From the NCBI GenBank assembly GCA_963809695.1, contig CAWEKI010000012.1:248001-312000 (forward strand): a stretch of DNA of 64,000 nucleotides, read 5' to 3'. The position numbers and the translations under genes are program-made. Below the pieces are notes generated by a model. The model ran no database searches. It worked only from the letters and a program-made list of their open reading frames with translations, and was not told the DNA's origin. Below are positions 28,098 through 37,851 of this stretch, one piece after another; position 1 is the first letter of the stretch, and the number at the start of each line of letters is the position of its first letter. Origin of the DNA: JAGDMJ01 sp963809695. GTDB taxonomy: Bacteria; Bacteroidota; Ignavibacteria; UBA10030; UBA6906.

Positions 28098-28342
28098 GTT
28101 GTGGAGGTTGCTCACGCTGCTGTCTTCCATTCCCGAGGGGATGTGTTGGGCGGGGGCCCAGGTCGATCAGGCGCCCCCCTGCTTCTTGTACCAATCGGCG
28201 GCACCATCATGTTCATCCTCGGAAAATCGACCCCGTATCTGGGTTTCCGAGCTGAAAATCCAGCCGTAGCCGGGTCGGTGGATACCGGTCCGGCTTTTTC
28301 CTACAACAGCCTGCAGTCTGCTCGCCAGGCAAGGTCGGCGTG

Positions 28343-28371
28343 TTGACATTGGGTCTACCCTCCCGTATATT
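28343..28371 (+). promoter_or_regulatory. Sigma-70-type promoter candidate
   Basis: TTGACA at 28343 and TATATT at 28366 are separated by 17 bases, matching the standard housekeeping consensus closely. It lies in the 502-base gap 28098-28599, which otherwise holds no gene I can support, and would start transcription about 220 bases before the membrane-protein gene. Confidence 0.5.
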
Positions 28372-28599
28372 CGCACCAGTAATTTTCAAGGCGGAATGCG
28401 GGAAGTCCCATCAATCCCCTCTCCGGCGGTGTTGATTCGTCCACGGTTACGCTTCTTGGTCATGGCGCCTTTCAAAACCTTGCTATCCTGCATGAAGACC
28501 GGGTGACGGGGATTCGCGACGGGCGGTGCGATTTCGGCCAGCAGATCGACGCGGTGTAGATGACTCATAAGCCGGAATTCCCCGGCCAAAGGAGGAGTC

Positions 28600-28989
28600 G
28601 TGAACTTCAGAACGATTGCGGTCATCACAGCAATTGTCAGTGTGGCGCTCGGTGCCGGGTACCTCCTGTTCGGAGGCCTCGTGGTAGGCCGTTGGCAAAT
28701 CCAACCTACGGACAGCGTGCTGCTGCTTGGCAGACGCATGGGGGGTCTTTACCTCGGTCTCGGAGTCATGTTTTTTCTTGCCAGGTCAGTGCCTGTGTCC
28801 GTGGCTCGTACGGCGCTAAGTGCCGGTGCGGCGGTTGCCTTGTCGGTCTTGGCGCTCCTTGGAGTCTACGAACTCACGGTGGGGCACGCAGGAGCTGGCA
28901 TCCTCGTGAGCGTGGTGATCGAATCTCTTCTTGGGCTCGGATACATCAGCATACTCCTAATTGATCGAAAGGCCGCGGTTGGGGCCTGA
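28600..28989 (+). CDS. Small membrane protein of unknown function
   Basis: 129 aa starting with GTG, preceded by AAAGGAGG at a short spacing. Four hydrophobic helices are visible (about 5-28, 40-60, 68-88 and 98-122). GLYLGLGVMFFLARS and IESLLGLGYISILLI suggest a small four-helix inner-membrane protein. I do not recognise a specific family. A sigma-70-like promoter lies upstream. Confidence 0.65.
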   Translation: MNFRTIAVITAIVSVALGAGYLLFGGLVVGRWQIQPTDSVLLLGRRMGGLYLGLGVMFFLARSVPVSVARTALSAGAAVALSVLALLGVYELTVGHAGAGILVSVVIESLLGLGYISILLIDRKAAVGA

Positions 28990-29184
28990 TGCACCAGGAG
29001 GCGACCCCTGACCGTCTTGCTTTTTGCTTCCCACATCCGTCGATCAAAGGGTGCAGCCGTCGCGATACGACAACTGCTCACTGATCCTGGCCCGCCTGTA
29101 CCTCGAGGCGGTCAACGACGAGGAGTCACAGCAAACGACTGTATATAACAGATCCCTACAAACAGAGTTCGTCGAGGATTGAGA

Positions 29185-31161
29185 ATGAAATTGGGCCTTC
29201 CTGCAGTCGATTATCTGGTCATCGCAATTTACCTCATCTTGATGCTGGGCATCGGTATCTACTTCTCTCGATTCATGAAGGGAGGGAAGGACTTCTTCAT
29301 TGGAGGCAATCTCATCCCCTGGTGGGTTTCGGGAATCTCGCTGTACATGACGATGTTTTCCGCCTGGACCTTCACAGGCGGCGCCAGCTTCGTGTATCAG
29401 ACAAGCTGGTTCGGCCTATTGTACTTTGCCACGTGGGGCATTTCGTTCTTGGTCGGCTTTCTCATGTCCGCCAAACGCTGGCGCAGAACGCGTGTCACTT
29501 CTCCCGTCGAGTACATAGAGATCCGATTCAACAAATCCACTCATTTGTTCTTCAGCGTCTATCTGGCACTCTCCATGCTGTACTGGCCAGGACATCACCT
29601 GGCATCGCTGAGCAAGATTTGCGCGCCCACCATGTTCCCTGGGTCAATGACCGCCATCGATGTGATGATCATCGTCGTGGGGATCACGATCATGCTGTAT
29701 ACGTTCCTGGGCGGGCTCTGGGCGGTTTGCATTACCGACGTTGTGCAGTTCTTGATTCTGATTGCCGTCTGCGTGGTGCTGATTCCAGCCATTTTCCTGT
29801 CGGGTGAGTTCAGCTCGATGGGAGAATTCTTCCAGCGAATACCACCACTGAAATTCCAGCATGTGTTACCGGACACCACACTGTACGACCAGTGGTATTT
29901 GCTCGGACTCATTGCCGCCAACATCTTCGGTAATGCCGTCGGCGACAAAGCCCAGCGCTACTATAGCGTCCGTGACGAAAAGGAAGCAATGAAGGTTGGC
30001 TGGTTGACCTTTGCCCTGTTCTCGACTGCACCGTTCCTGTTCGGTATCCCTCCCCTCGTTGGGAAAGTGCTCTGGCCCGACATCAATATGCTCGGCTATT
30101 TTTCCGGAGTCACCAAACCGGAGGAGAATATCTTCATCGCCGTGGTATTGCGCTATATGCCCGCCGGCATCGTGGGTTTCTTCCTCTCTGCCATGATGGC
30201 GGCTTCAATGTCATCGATGAGCGGCGTGTGGAACACGGTTTCCTCGATCATCTCGGTCGACCTCTACAAGAACCGATTCAAACCTGGTGCCAGCGAAAAG
30301 GAAACTCTCCTGGTCGGACGCATCGCCGTGTCTGCCTTCGCTCTCATTGCGATCCTGCTGGCGTTGGTCATTATTCACAGCGACTACGGGGTGTTCTCGT
30401 TCAGCAATATCTTCTTTGGGCTCACCGGTGTTCCCATTGCCATCCCCATGCTCCTTGGCATCATGACCAAAAAGATATCTCGCTGGTCTGCCATGGCTTC
30501 CGTCATGGCGGGAGTGCTCATGGCGTCACTCGCCCGCTTTGTTCTGTTATACTCGTTGGGTCAGCAGTTCCTGATTACGGTGGCCATCACGCTGCTCTTC
30601 AACGGGATCTCCAATCCGCTGGGACGATTGTACAAGGCGCGTCGGACATATGCCCTGGTGTTTAGTCTGGTGCTCAGCTCCGTGCTGTACCTCTTCTGCC
30701 TGGTGGCAAATAACAATCCGAAGTTATCGCCAGGGAATCTGATTGCCACTCTGCAAACAGGCGGGATGGAAATTCTGCTGTCGGCTCATTTCTGGTTGAT
30801 CCTGTCGGCACTGGCGTTCTTTGTTTTGAGTCTCAAATTTGCGGCCTTGTTTGGCAAGGATATCACATCATCGCAGGATGGAGTGACGGCCTTCTTTGAA
30901 AAACTGGAGAAACCAATTGATGTGGCGAAGGAGGTTGTGCTCGCCGGGGCAAGGGAGAGCAACATTTTTCCGCTGGTCGGCTGGATGTCCCTGGGATTGG
31001 GCACGGTGTCATTGTTGATCCTGATTGCGCCCGTCGCCCGAACCAACATCGGTGTCAATCTGGGAATCAGTGGTTTGCTTTTCGTGATCGGACTGGCGAT
31101 GGTCCTCTCGAAACGGCTGACAAGGCAGGATGATGCCCCTTCCCGGAGGGACAAACGTTGA
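29185..31161 (+). CDS. Sodium/solute symporter, SSS family (second paralogue)
   Basis: 658 aa from the ATG at 29185 with GAGGA about 7 bases upstream. Membrane helices run through the protein; GGKDFFIGGNLIPWWVSGIS and FSAWTFTGGASF match the family and closely resemble the symporter at 16310. The tail with FFEKLEKPIDVAKEVV is also shared, so the two are paralogues. The isomerase gene follows 21 bases downstream, and an aldolase and dehydratase come next. This suggests import of a sugar or sugar acid for that pathway. Confidence 0.92.
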   Translation: MKLGLPAVDYLVIAIYLILMLGIGIYFSRFMKGGKDFFIGGNLIPWWVSGISLYMTMFSAWTFTGGASFVYQTSWFGLLYFATWGISFLVGFLMSAKRWRRTRVTSPVEYIEIRFNKSTHLFFSVYLALSMLYWPGHHLASLSKICAPTMFPGSMTAIDVMIIVVGITIMLYTFLGGLWAVCITDVVQFLILIAVCVVLIPAIFLSGEFSSMGEFFQRIPPLKFQHVLPDTTLYDQWYLLGLIAANIFGNAVGDKAQRYYSVRDEKEAMKVGWLTFALFSTAPFLFGIPPLVGKVLWPDINMLGYFSGVTKPEENIFIAVVLRYMPAGIVGFFLSAMMAASMSSMSGVWNTVSSIISVDLYKNRFKPGASEKETLLVGRIAVSAFALIAILLALVIIHSDYGVFSFSNIFFGLTGVPIAIPMLLGIMTKKISRWSAMASVMAGVLMASLARFVLLYSLGQQFLITVAITLLFNGISNPLGRLYKARRTYALVFSLVLSSVLYLFCLVANNNPKLSPGNLIATLQTGGMEILLSAHFWLILSALAFFVLSLKFAALFGKDITSSQDGVTAFFEKLEKPIDVAKEVVLAGARESNIFPLVGWMSLGLGTVSLLILIAPVARTNIGVNLGISGLLFVIGLAMVLSKRLTRQDDAPSRRDKR

Positions 31162-31182
31162 TTAGCTAATTTGCCGGGCATT

Positions 31183-32004
31183 ATGAAACTAGCATTCTCG
31201 ACTCTGGGTTGTCCCCGGTGGAGCCTGGACAGGATCATCCGGGCTGCCGGGGAGTATGGATTTCAAGGATTAGAGGTCCGGGGGTTGCAGGACGACCTGG
31301 ACATCACCAGGCGGGCGGAGTTTACCAGCACGGTGAACCTTACCCTTCGACAACTGCAAGAGCGCGGTGCCGAGATCGCCTGTTTTTCCAGCTCGGTCAT
31401 GCTGAGCAATCCTGATGCTGCCGGCAGCGACGCATCATTCGATGAACTGAAGCGCTACACGCAGCTTTGCACAACCTTCGGAACGCCGTTCATTCGCATT
31501 TTTGGTGGCAGCATAGGTTCGGCTTCGCGTGAATCTGCCCTTGACGCGGCTGCTGAACACCTACTGATGATGGCTGACATCGTCAGGGACAGCGGGGTCA
31601 GGATTCTGGTTGAGACGCACGACGATTGGATGCGTGCTGACCATCTGAAGTCGTTGATGACTGCCGTTTCCGGCGATGCCATCGGCTTGCTCTGGGACGT
31701 CAATCATCCTTTCATGTTCCTGGGGGAAGCACCGGCAACGACTTGGGAACAGACTGGTACCTGGGTTCATCACACCCACTGGAAGGATTCAAAGAGAAAT
31801 CCGCAGGCAATGCATGGTTTCGAACCCTGTTTGATGGGAGAGGGGCAGGTACCGCATCAGGAAATCTACCAGGTTTTGAAGAACGGCAACTACCACGGAT
31901 ACCTGTCGCTGGAATGGGAGAAACGCTGGCATCCCGAGATTGCCGAACCGGAAGTTGCCCTCCCGCTGTTCGTAGAGTACATGAACAAACTCAATTGCAT
32001 ATGA
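31183..32004 (+). CDS. Sugar phosphate isomerase/epimerase-like TIM-barrel protein
   Basis: 273 aa, cytoplasmic. MKLAFSTLGCPRWSLD at the start, then ILVETHDDW, LLWDVNHPF and HHTHWKDS, are typical of the xylose-isomerase-like/AP-endonuclease-2 TIM barrel, with metal ligands in the E, D, H and E positions. A TTG at 31171 could extend it by four residues. Members include hydroxypyruvate isomerase, tagatose epimerase and inosose dehydratase, so the reaction is not fixed. Its stop overlaps the next start (ATGA). Confidence 0.87.
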   Translation: MKLAFSTLGCPRWSLDRIIRAAGEYGFQGLEVRGLQDDLDITRRAEFTSTVNLTLRQLQERGAEIACFSSSVMLSNPDAAGSDASFDELKRYTQLCTTFGTPFIRIFGGSIGSASRESALDAAAEHLLMMADIVRDSGVRILVETHDDWMRADHLKSLMTAVSGDAIGLLWDVNHPFMFLGEAPATTWEQTGTWVHHTHWKDSKRNPQAMHGFEPCLMGEGQVPHQEIYQVLKNGNYHGYLSLEWEKRWHPEIAEPEVALPLFVEYMNKLNCI

Positions 32005-33278
32005 TGAAACTCAGCGAAGAGAAGCTTTCGAAACTCAAGAAGGGCGGGGTCTGGATACCAAGCCCGCTGGCGCTGGACGAGGATAAGAAACCTTCAGAAC
32101 AGTGGCAACGGCTGCTGACGCTCTATTATATTAGAGCCGGTGCAAGAGCGATCGTGCCGGGTGCACATACCGGCGAGTTCTCCGGCGGGAACCTGGAGAT
32201 CTACTGGTACTGGCTGGCGCTGATCAAGGAAATGGTAGCGCAGTACGGTGGGAAGGACATGTTCCTGATGGCCGCGATAAGCGGGAAGGACTACATGAAA
32301 CAGGCTGAGCTCGCGGCAATGTGCGGATACGACATTGTTATGCTCGCACCGACCGCTTTCACAAACAAGAGCGACGCCGAAGTGGTGCAGATCTTCAAAG
32401 ACGTGGCAGGCGTGATACCGGTGTTCGGCTTCGAACTGCAGAAGCTCGTCCCGCGAAGCAGGGAGTTCAACTACCGGCTCTGGGAGAAGATATTCACGAT
32501 TGCCTACGGTGCCAAATCAGCATCGTTCAACACGTACCGTGCGCTGGCAATGCTGGAAGCGGCCGCGAACAGCAGGCGAAAGGAGAAGCTCGTTCTAGTG
32601 ACGGGCAACGACGACAGGATCGTGGCGGATCTCGGGGGTGTGTTCCCGTTTAAAGTCGGTTCCAGGATCGTGAAGGTTGAATATTCGGGGGGCTTGCTCG
32701 GGCATTTTGCCACGGATACGTATTCGGCAGCCAGATGGTCAGGAGCAGTGCTCGAAGCGAAAAAGGGAAAGAAATGGAAGCTGGCAGTGCCCGAAAAAGA
32801 GCTTGCGCATATGGTGAACATGTGCAACGGCGCGCTGTTTGATGCGAAGAACGACTTTGCAAACTCCGTGTGGGGGGTCAAATACAGGCTGTACTCACTT
32901 GGGCTTCTGCCGGGGCCCTATTGTTTTCATGAGAACGGAAGGAAAGGACTGGCTGAGGAGATCGACAGGGCATACAGCTTCCATCCCGTTATCAGTGACA
33001 GGGAATTCCTGACGGACACATCTGAAGAGCATGAAAAGAGAGGTAGGACTACAATCGTGAACATAACCGAGATAACCAACAACAGACAGCTGCGGGAGTT
33101 CATGAGCGCTCCCACCGACGGAGTGATTGACTGCGTCAAGAACGTGGAAGGGGATATCCTGATACTTGGCGGAAGCGGCAAGATGGGGCCGGAGTTGACC
33201 GAGATGATCGTTCGGGCGGACAGCCATAGCGGATGTCAAGCGAAGAATATCTGTTGCTTCCACGTTCAGCAACCCTGA
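32001..33278 (+). CDS. DapA-like aldolase/dehydratase reading into an NAD-dependent epimerase start
   Basis: 425 codons. Residues 1-350 resemble the dihydrodipicolinate synthase family: PSPLALDEDKKPS, ARAIVPGAHTGEF, and AYGAKSASFN, whose lysine lies where the Schiff-base lysine is expected. After about residue 352 the frame enters another protein, NITEITNNRQLREFM and EGDILILGGSGKMGPELTEM, the Rossmann start of an extended SDR enzyme. A GTG at 33057 could be that protein's own start. Near 33225 the SDR chain moves to a different frame, so this frame ends early at 33278. Whether the in-frame join is a real fusion or results from a base error is open. Such enzymes condense or cleave 2-keto sugar acids with pyruvate. 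Confidence 0.75.
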   Translation: MMKLSEEKLSKLKKGGVWIPSPLALDEDKKPSEQWQRLLTLYYIRAGARAIVPGAHTGEFSGGNLEIYWYWLALIKEMVAQYGGKDMFLMAAISGKDYMKQAELAAMCGYDIVMLAPTAFTNKSDAEVVQIFKDVAGVIPVFGFELQKLVPRSREFNYRLWEKIFTIAYGAKSASFNTYRALAMLEAAANSRRKEKLVLVTGNDDRIVADLGGVFPFKVGSRIVKVEYSGGLLGHFATDTYSAARWSGAVLEAKKGKKWKLAVPEKELAHMVNMCNGALFDAKNDFANSVWGVKYRLYSLGLLPGPYCFHENGRKGLAEEIDRAYSFHPVISDREFLTDTSEEHEKRGRTTIVNITEITNNRQLREFMSAPTDGVIDCVKNVEGDILILGGSGKMGPELTEMIVRADSHSGCQAKNICCFHVQQP

Positions 33279-33294
33279 GGAGAAAACGGCGGAC

Positions 33295-34095
33295 TTGTTC
33301 TCGGAGATGGGGGTAATGGTGTTCAAGGGCGAATTGACCGACACGGAATTTCTGGGCAGTCTCCCTGACGCTGAGAACGTGATCTACATGCCCGGCTTCA
33401 AGTTCGGTTCCTCAGACAACTGGGACAAAGCGGTACAGGTCAACTGCATCCTCCCTTACCTGGTTGGGGAAAAATACCAGGACTCCAGGATCGTGGTCTT
33501 CTCTTCTGCGAACCCCTATGCGTTCACGTCTCGCGAGTCGGGCGGTTCCGTAGAAGGGGACGCGCTGGACCCCAAAGGCATTTATGGTTGGAGCATCGTG
33601 GCCAGGGAAAGCTCCTTTGCCATCACCGCGAAAAGACACCCGGCGCAGAGCTCGTGCTTTTACAGGCTCACCTATGCGCAGCACCTCGGCTACGGGGTGA
33701 TCGTGGACCTGGTGAAGTACATCCTCGACGGGAAAGAGATCTCGCTTTCCATCCCCTACGTGAACCTGGTTTCCCAAAGAGATGCCAACGACAGGGCTAT
33801 ACGCGCCCTCGAGATGTGTTCAAACCCCCCGTCGATTCTCAACGTGTCAGGGCCTGTATTCGCGGTGCGGGATATCGCTCGGAAACTCGGGGAGATGCTG
33901 GGCAAAGAACCCCTGCTGGTCGGGGAGGAACCGAAGCTCAGTCTTGTGATCAACGATGATTTCTGCGTGAAAAGATTTGGACACTACACTGACACAGTTG
34001 AAGATATCATGACCGCTGCGGTCAACTGGGTAAAGAATCACGGGGACTACTGGGAAAAACCTACGAAGTTCGGCGAGGTGAAACGGGAATATTGA
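33295..34095 (+). CDS. NAD-dependent epimerase/dehydratase, C-terminal part after a frameshift
   Basis: Together with codons from 33057 in the previous frame this forms one extended SDR protein of about 345 aa. The joined reading continues through VKRRISVASTFSNPEEKTAD into the segment starting here. SRIVVFSSANPYAFTSR and a YGWSIVARESSF region fit the substrate-binding and catalytic part of the family, though the usual YxxxK is altered. The nominal start is a TTG with no function implied. It probably oxidises or epimerises the sugar acid handled by the aldolase gene next to it. The one-base shift near 33225 may be a sequencing error. Confidence 0.7.
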   Translation: MFSEMGVMVFKGELTDTEFLGSLPDAENVIYMPGFKFGSSDNWDKAVQVNCILPYLVGEKYQDSRIVVFSSANPYAFTSRESGGSVEGDALDPKGIYGWSIVARESSFAITAKRHPAQSSCFYRLTYAQHLGYGVIVDLVKYILDGKEISLSIPYVNLVSQRDANDRAIRALEMCSNPPSILNVSGPVFAVRDIARKLGEMLGKEPLLVGEEPKLSLVINDDFCVKRFGHYTDTVEDIMTAAVNWVKNHGDYWEKPTKFGEVKREY

Positions 34096-34355
34096 CCAGG
34101 CTTCACGGCCAGCAAGGCTATCGTTTGTGCAGCATATTATGAGCCGTTGAAGACATAGATGCCGCGAAAGTCGCCATCGTCCATGAACGGTCCTGCCAGC
34201 ACAATGAGAAAATTCACGTGATGTGCGATTTGCTTCTATGTTACCACACGGGCGGGTGAGAGACAAGCTCCATTGCCGGGAACCCCTGGTTGACTCTCGC
34301 CCTGCTCTTGCCTATCTTACCGCCTGCCTGACCATCCGACATCCCCAAGCCGGCC

Positions 34356-36773
34356 ATGACGAAGACCAGAACCCTTCTCCGAATCTTCCTGTCAGTTGCG
34401 TGCATTTCGCCAATCGTGCGGTCGGGGGAACTTGACCGTTCCGGTCCCACCATTTCGCTCCAATCGAATGTGTATCAGGTCGGGAACAAGTGGTACTGCC
34501 CGCTGTGCAGGCAGGAGGTCGCGCACGGCGATCGATCCGGTTGGGACCTGAAGCTCGCCTTGTCTGAATGGCATGATGTCCTGATCGATGCGGAGTATTT
34601 TCACAAAAAGATCAGATACATCTCCGACGAGGAATTGGTCAATTCACTCCACATCAAGTCGATCGCACCGGCCCTGCGTAAAGCTCTCCGGGCAAAGGAC
34701 TATGACCGGATCTCCATCCTCCTGTTCGACTATTTCACGTCCCGAAAAGACAACAAGCGGTTGTCGTTGTATGACTCACAGAACAAGAAGCACTTCATTA
34801 CCATCGACGAGTTTCTAAAAGAGGTTGTCGCCGACACCAGCCGATACAATAGCATCATCCGTTCGGCACGCCAGGTCTACACCCCCGAGAAAGGCTTTAC
34901 GCTTTTCGGGGTCAACTGGGGGAACCGGATCGATTTCGATCATCACTATCCCCAAATCTCGAAATGGGGGGTGCACTATCTCTCGTTCATCGATGATCAG
35001 ATGAATTACTACCTTCTCAAGCAGGATCCCGCCACCGCCAGGGCGTTCGACGATCTCTTCAATCAGTGGTACGATCAACTGGACAGCGTGAAACAGGAAG
35101 AAGTCATCAATGTCACAACATCGTACGACTTCGTCTGGTATGAGCTGGGCCTTGCGAACAGGACACAGAGATTGATCGATGCGCAGAGGGTCTTCATCAA
35201 GCACCTTTCGCCCGAGACCAACAAGAGACTGCTGAAAATCATCCTCGGGTCGGCCCGTTGGCTGGACCAGTGCCTGAAGAAGACTCCCTTTCACCCCTAC
35301 AACTGGCAGACGCATACCGCCATGACTCTCTCCTACGCGGCCCTGGTTTATCCGGAATTCGGCGACTGTCGGACGTGGCTGGACCGCGGCAAGAAAAACA
35401 TGGTTCTTCATCTGGAAAATGACATTCTCGATGACGGGGGGTATGTCGAACGGACCCCCAGCTATGCAGAATACATGTTCTCGGTCTTCTATCGGTATAT
35501 GATGATGCTCCAGTACTTCCGCAACGATTCTTCGCTGCGGGAGAAGTACTTGGGCAGGATGGAGAAGTTCATCGAGTTCTTTGTGTTGACCAATACGCCT
35601 GTCGGGGTTAATACGCCATTTAACGACGCATCCAGAAACAAAAGCCTGGTACGGTTGTTCAAAGAAATGGGGGAATCTTTCAACCGGGGCGATTTTGTCG
35701 GGGCGGTCAGGCACGAATTCTCCCCGGAAGAGCTGTCGGCAATGCGCCTCACCGTGACAGAACCCCGGCGAACGTCGGTCGATTTCCCGAATTCGCGATT
35801 TGTCGTCATGCGGGATTCATGGGTCCCGAATTCCTATTTCCTGATGCTCAACTACGGCGACTTTCAGAATCATTGTCATTATGACCAGCTGGCGTTTGAG
35901 ATTTATGCCAACGGCATCCCGATTGCCCTTGATGCCGGCATCGGGAAGCTGGGGTACCTGGATTCTCTCCAGGTCAGCTGGTACAAGCATCCGCTGTCGC
36001 ACAACATGCTCACCATCAACCAGGCGGTCCCGGAGAAGATGGACAAGCCGGGGTATAACAAGGTCTGGTCCGCCCAGAAACAGACCGAATTCTTTGCGGC
36101 AACGCACGACGGCTACCTCCGTTATCAGAAGGCAAAACATCGCCGCCACGTGGTGTTCGCCAAGACGAGATACTGGCTGATCATTGACGAAGTGAGCACG
36201 GCCGGAGAGAACCAGGAAATGGAATTCAATTTCCATACCCCGTGTTCGATGACGGCCATCGATGAGGGATTTGTCTCGACCGGAGAGAACGGATTCCTGA
36301 TCAAGCAGGATCGTCGTGATGCATCCAATATCAGCAGGAGCAAGTCCCGGGGGTTTGCCAGTCTGGGTGGCCTGCCGAATGAGCCATCGCATCGGGAGCT
36401 TGACTGGCTTGTGTTCAGCAAGACGCTGAAAGGGGATCGCCGGCTGGATCGAATGGCGACGCTCATTTACCCTTTTGCAGCAGCAGCGACGATCGTGCCG
36501 GCCGATGTGTCGGTTGAACAACTCGATCTGAAGGATAAAGCCGCGATCGGATACCTGGTCAGTACCAAAGACAGGCAAGATCTCATCATCCTCTCCGACG
36601 GGATGTATCGGAGGTTCACGGAGAAGGTCGAAGGGGATTTCATATATGCCCGTATCAGCTCTACCGGGCGCGGCATCGACTACGCGGGATTCACACGCGT
36701 CACCAAATTCAGGATCGACGGGATAAAGGGCCACTCCTTCCCGACCAGAAGGGACTATGAGTATCAGGAATAG
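34356..36773 (+). CDS. Heparinase II/III-like protein (polysaccharide lyase-type fold)
   Basis: 805 aa with a signal peptide (about 1-23). An N-terminal segment holds one CPLC pair. An alpha/alpha toroid covers about 100-440, with DILDDGGYVERTPSYAEY. The C-terminal beta-sandwich has FQNHCHYDQLAFEIYANGIP and a GIGKLGY segment, the core of the heparinase II/III family. Catalysis in this family uses tyrosine and histidine residues in these regions. It would cleave an acidic polysaccharide by beta-elimination; the natural substrate is unknown. It lies 260 bases after the epimerase, with little sequence signal between. Confidence 0.83.
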   Translation: MTKTRTLLRIFLSVACISPIVRSGELDRSGPTISLQSNVYQVGNKWYCPLCRQEVAHGDRSGWDLKLALSEWHDVLIDAEYFHKKIRYISDEELVNSLHIKSIAPALRKALRAKDYDRISILLFDYFTSRKDNKRLSLYDSQNKKHFITIDEFLKEVVADTSRYNSIIRSARQVYTPEKGFTLFGVNWGNRIDFDHHYPQISKWGVHYLSFIDDQMNYYLLKQDPATARAFDDLFNQWYDQLDSVKQEEVINVTTSYDFVWYELGLANRTQRLIDAQRVFIKHLSPETNKRLLKIILGSARWLDQCLKKTPFHPYNWQTHTAMTLSYAALVYPEFGDCRTWLDRGKKNMVLHLENDILDDGGYVERTPSYAEYMFSVFYRYMMMLQYFRNDSSLREKYLGRMEKFIEFFVLTNTPVGVNTPFNDASRNKSLVRLFKEMGESFNRGDFVGAVRHEFSPEELSAMRLTVTEPRRTSVDFPNSRFVVMRDSWVPNSYFLMLNYGDFQNHCHYDQLAFEIYANGIPIALDAGIGKLGYLDSLQVSWYKHPLSHNMLTINQAVPEKMDKPGYNKVWSAQKQTEFFAATHDGYLRYQKAKHRRHVVFAKTRYWLIIDEVSTAGENQEMEFNFHTPCSMTAIDEGFVSTGENGFLIKQDRRDASNISRSKSRGFASLGGLPNEPSHRELDWLVFSKTLKGDRRLDRMATLIYPFAAAATIVPADVSVEQLDLKDKAAIGYLVSTKDRQDLIILSDGMYRRFTEKVEGDFIYARISSTGRGIDYAGFTRVTKFRIDGIKGHSFPTRRDYEYQE

Positions 36774-36891
36774 CCCCGTGGGGGGTGGCAAATTTCGGTA
36801 TTCCTACGGTACCGGACAGTTGAGATCATCGGCATTCTACTCTGTCGTCCTGAAATGTTCTTATTCAGGACCTATCATTAGCGGGGGACAG

Positions 36892-36937
36892 GCCCCGAAT
36901 AGAGGCATTTCGGGGCGACAATTCTCTTTTGATTGTC
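36892..36937 (+). terminator. Two adjacent hairpins after the heparinase-like gene
   Basis: GCCCCGAA (36892-36899) pairs with TTCGGGGC (36909-36916). Directly after it, GACAAT (36917-36922) pairs with ATTGTC (36932-36937). The first is GC-rich and the second encloses a T-rich loop, so termination here is plausible. Confidence 0.45.
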
Positions 36938-36999
36938 ACCAGGGTTTGTCGTCCTGTCACGCTCTAGAGTGAGATTGAAGCCACAACTGAGGAACATAC

Positions 37000-37752
37000 A
37001 TGGAATTGCAGATCAAGGGTCGCTACTATCGCATGTATCCACCCGAAGCGTACCTCGGACACGCCGAGGAGACGCTGAGACTGGCTCTGGAGCAGACGGC
37101 GTTCATGCTGATCGACGTGTACGGACTGGGTTACAGCCCTGGAGAGCCCGAGCCCGGGCGACCCGCGCTTTTCTATAAGGGATCCACCGAAGTGCAGCGC
37201 CGGGTGATGGTCGACCATGTCAAACCGGCGCTCGAGGCGGCACGCCGGATCGGACTACCGATTATCTATCTGAACAACTCAAACCAGATGGCAGCCACGC
37301 AATACAGCGAATTTGGCTCCATCCTGGTACGCACGCACGGTCTGACAGTAGAGGAGCGGTGGGAAACTGATCCGGTCGAGTTCCGGTTCAGCACGCTGGT
37401 CGAGCCGAAGCCGGGGGAATATGTCGTGCGCAAGCAGATGTACAGCGGCTTCTTCGAAACCTGCCTTGAGAGCCTGCTGAGGAACCTGAAGATCAAGAAC
37501 CTCGTGGTTTTGGGATTTGCGGCCAACGCCTGTGTGCTCGGGACGCTCAACGATGCGCTGTACCGGAACTACCGCATCGTCCTGCTGCGTGATTGTACCG
37601 CGGCGATGGAATACCACGACACCCTTGAAGATCAGACGATCACCCGATATATCGTCCGGCACGTCGAAGCCTTTCTGGGGTACACGGCGACGTCGCAGGA
37701 GTTTATCCGCTCCTGTGAGGAGATTCCGGCCGGGAGCCCGGCTGGCAATTAA
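37000..37752 (+). CDS. Cysteine hydrolase of the isochorismatase superfamily
   Basis: 250 aa, cytoplasmic. The family triad is visible: aspartate in AFMLIDVYG, lysine in VVRKQMYSGF and cysteine in GFAANACVLGTLNDA. The lengths and the ANACV motif resemble RutB and related amidohydrolases such as nicotinamidases, rather than true isochorismatases. The substrate is not clear. It stands alone, with more than 200 bases upstream and 99 bases to the next gene. Confidence 0.87.
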   Translation: MELQIKGRYYRMYPPEAYLGHAEETLRLALEQTAFMLIDVYGLGYSPGEPEPGRPALFYKGSTEVQRRVMVDHVKPALEAARRIGLPIIYLNNSNQMAATQYSEFGSILVRTHGLTVEERWETDPVEFRFSTLVEPKPGEYVVRKQMYSGFFETCLESLLRNLKIKNLVVLGFAANACVLGTLNDALYRNYRIVLLRDCTAAMEYHDTLEDQTITRYIVRHVEAFLGYTATSQEFIRSCEEIPAGSPAGN

Positions 37753-37851
37753 TATGATCTTGCTGTAGTAAGAAGGCATTGCCTATCCTGCGCCCAAACA
37801 GTATCTTGCATGTACATGTGCGATCAATATTCCTTCAACCCGGGGAAAGCT

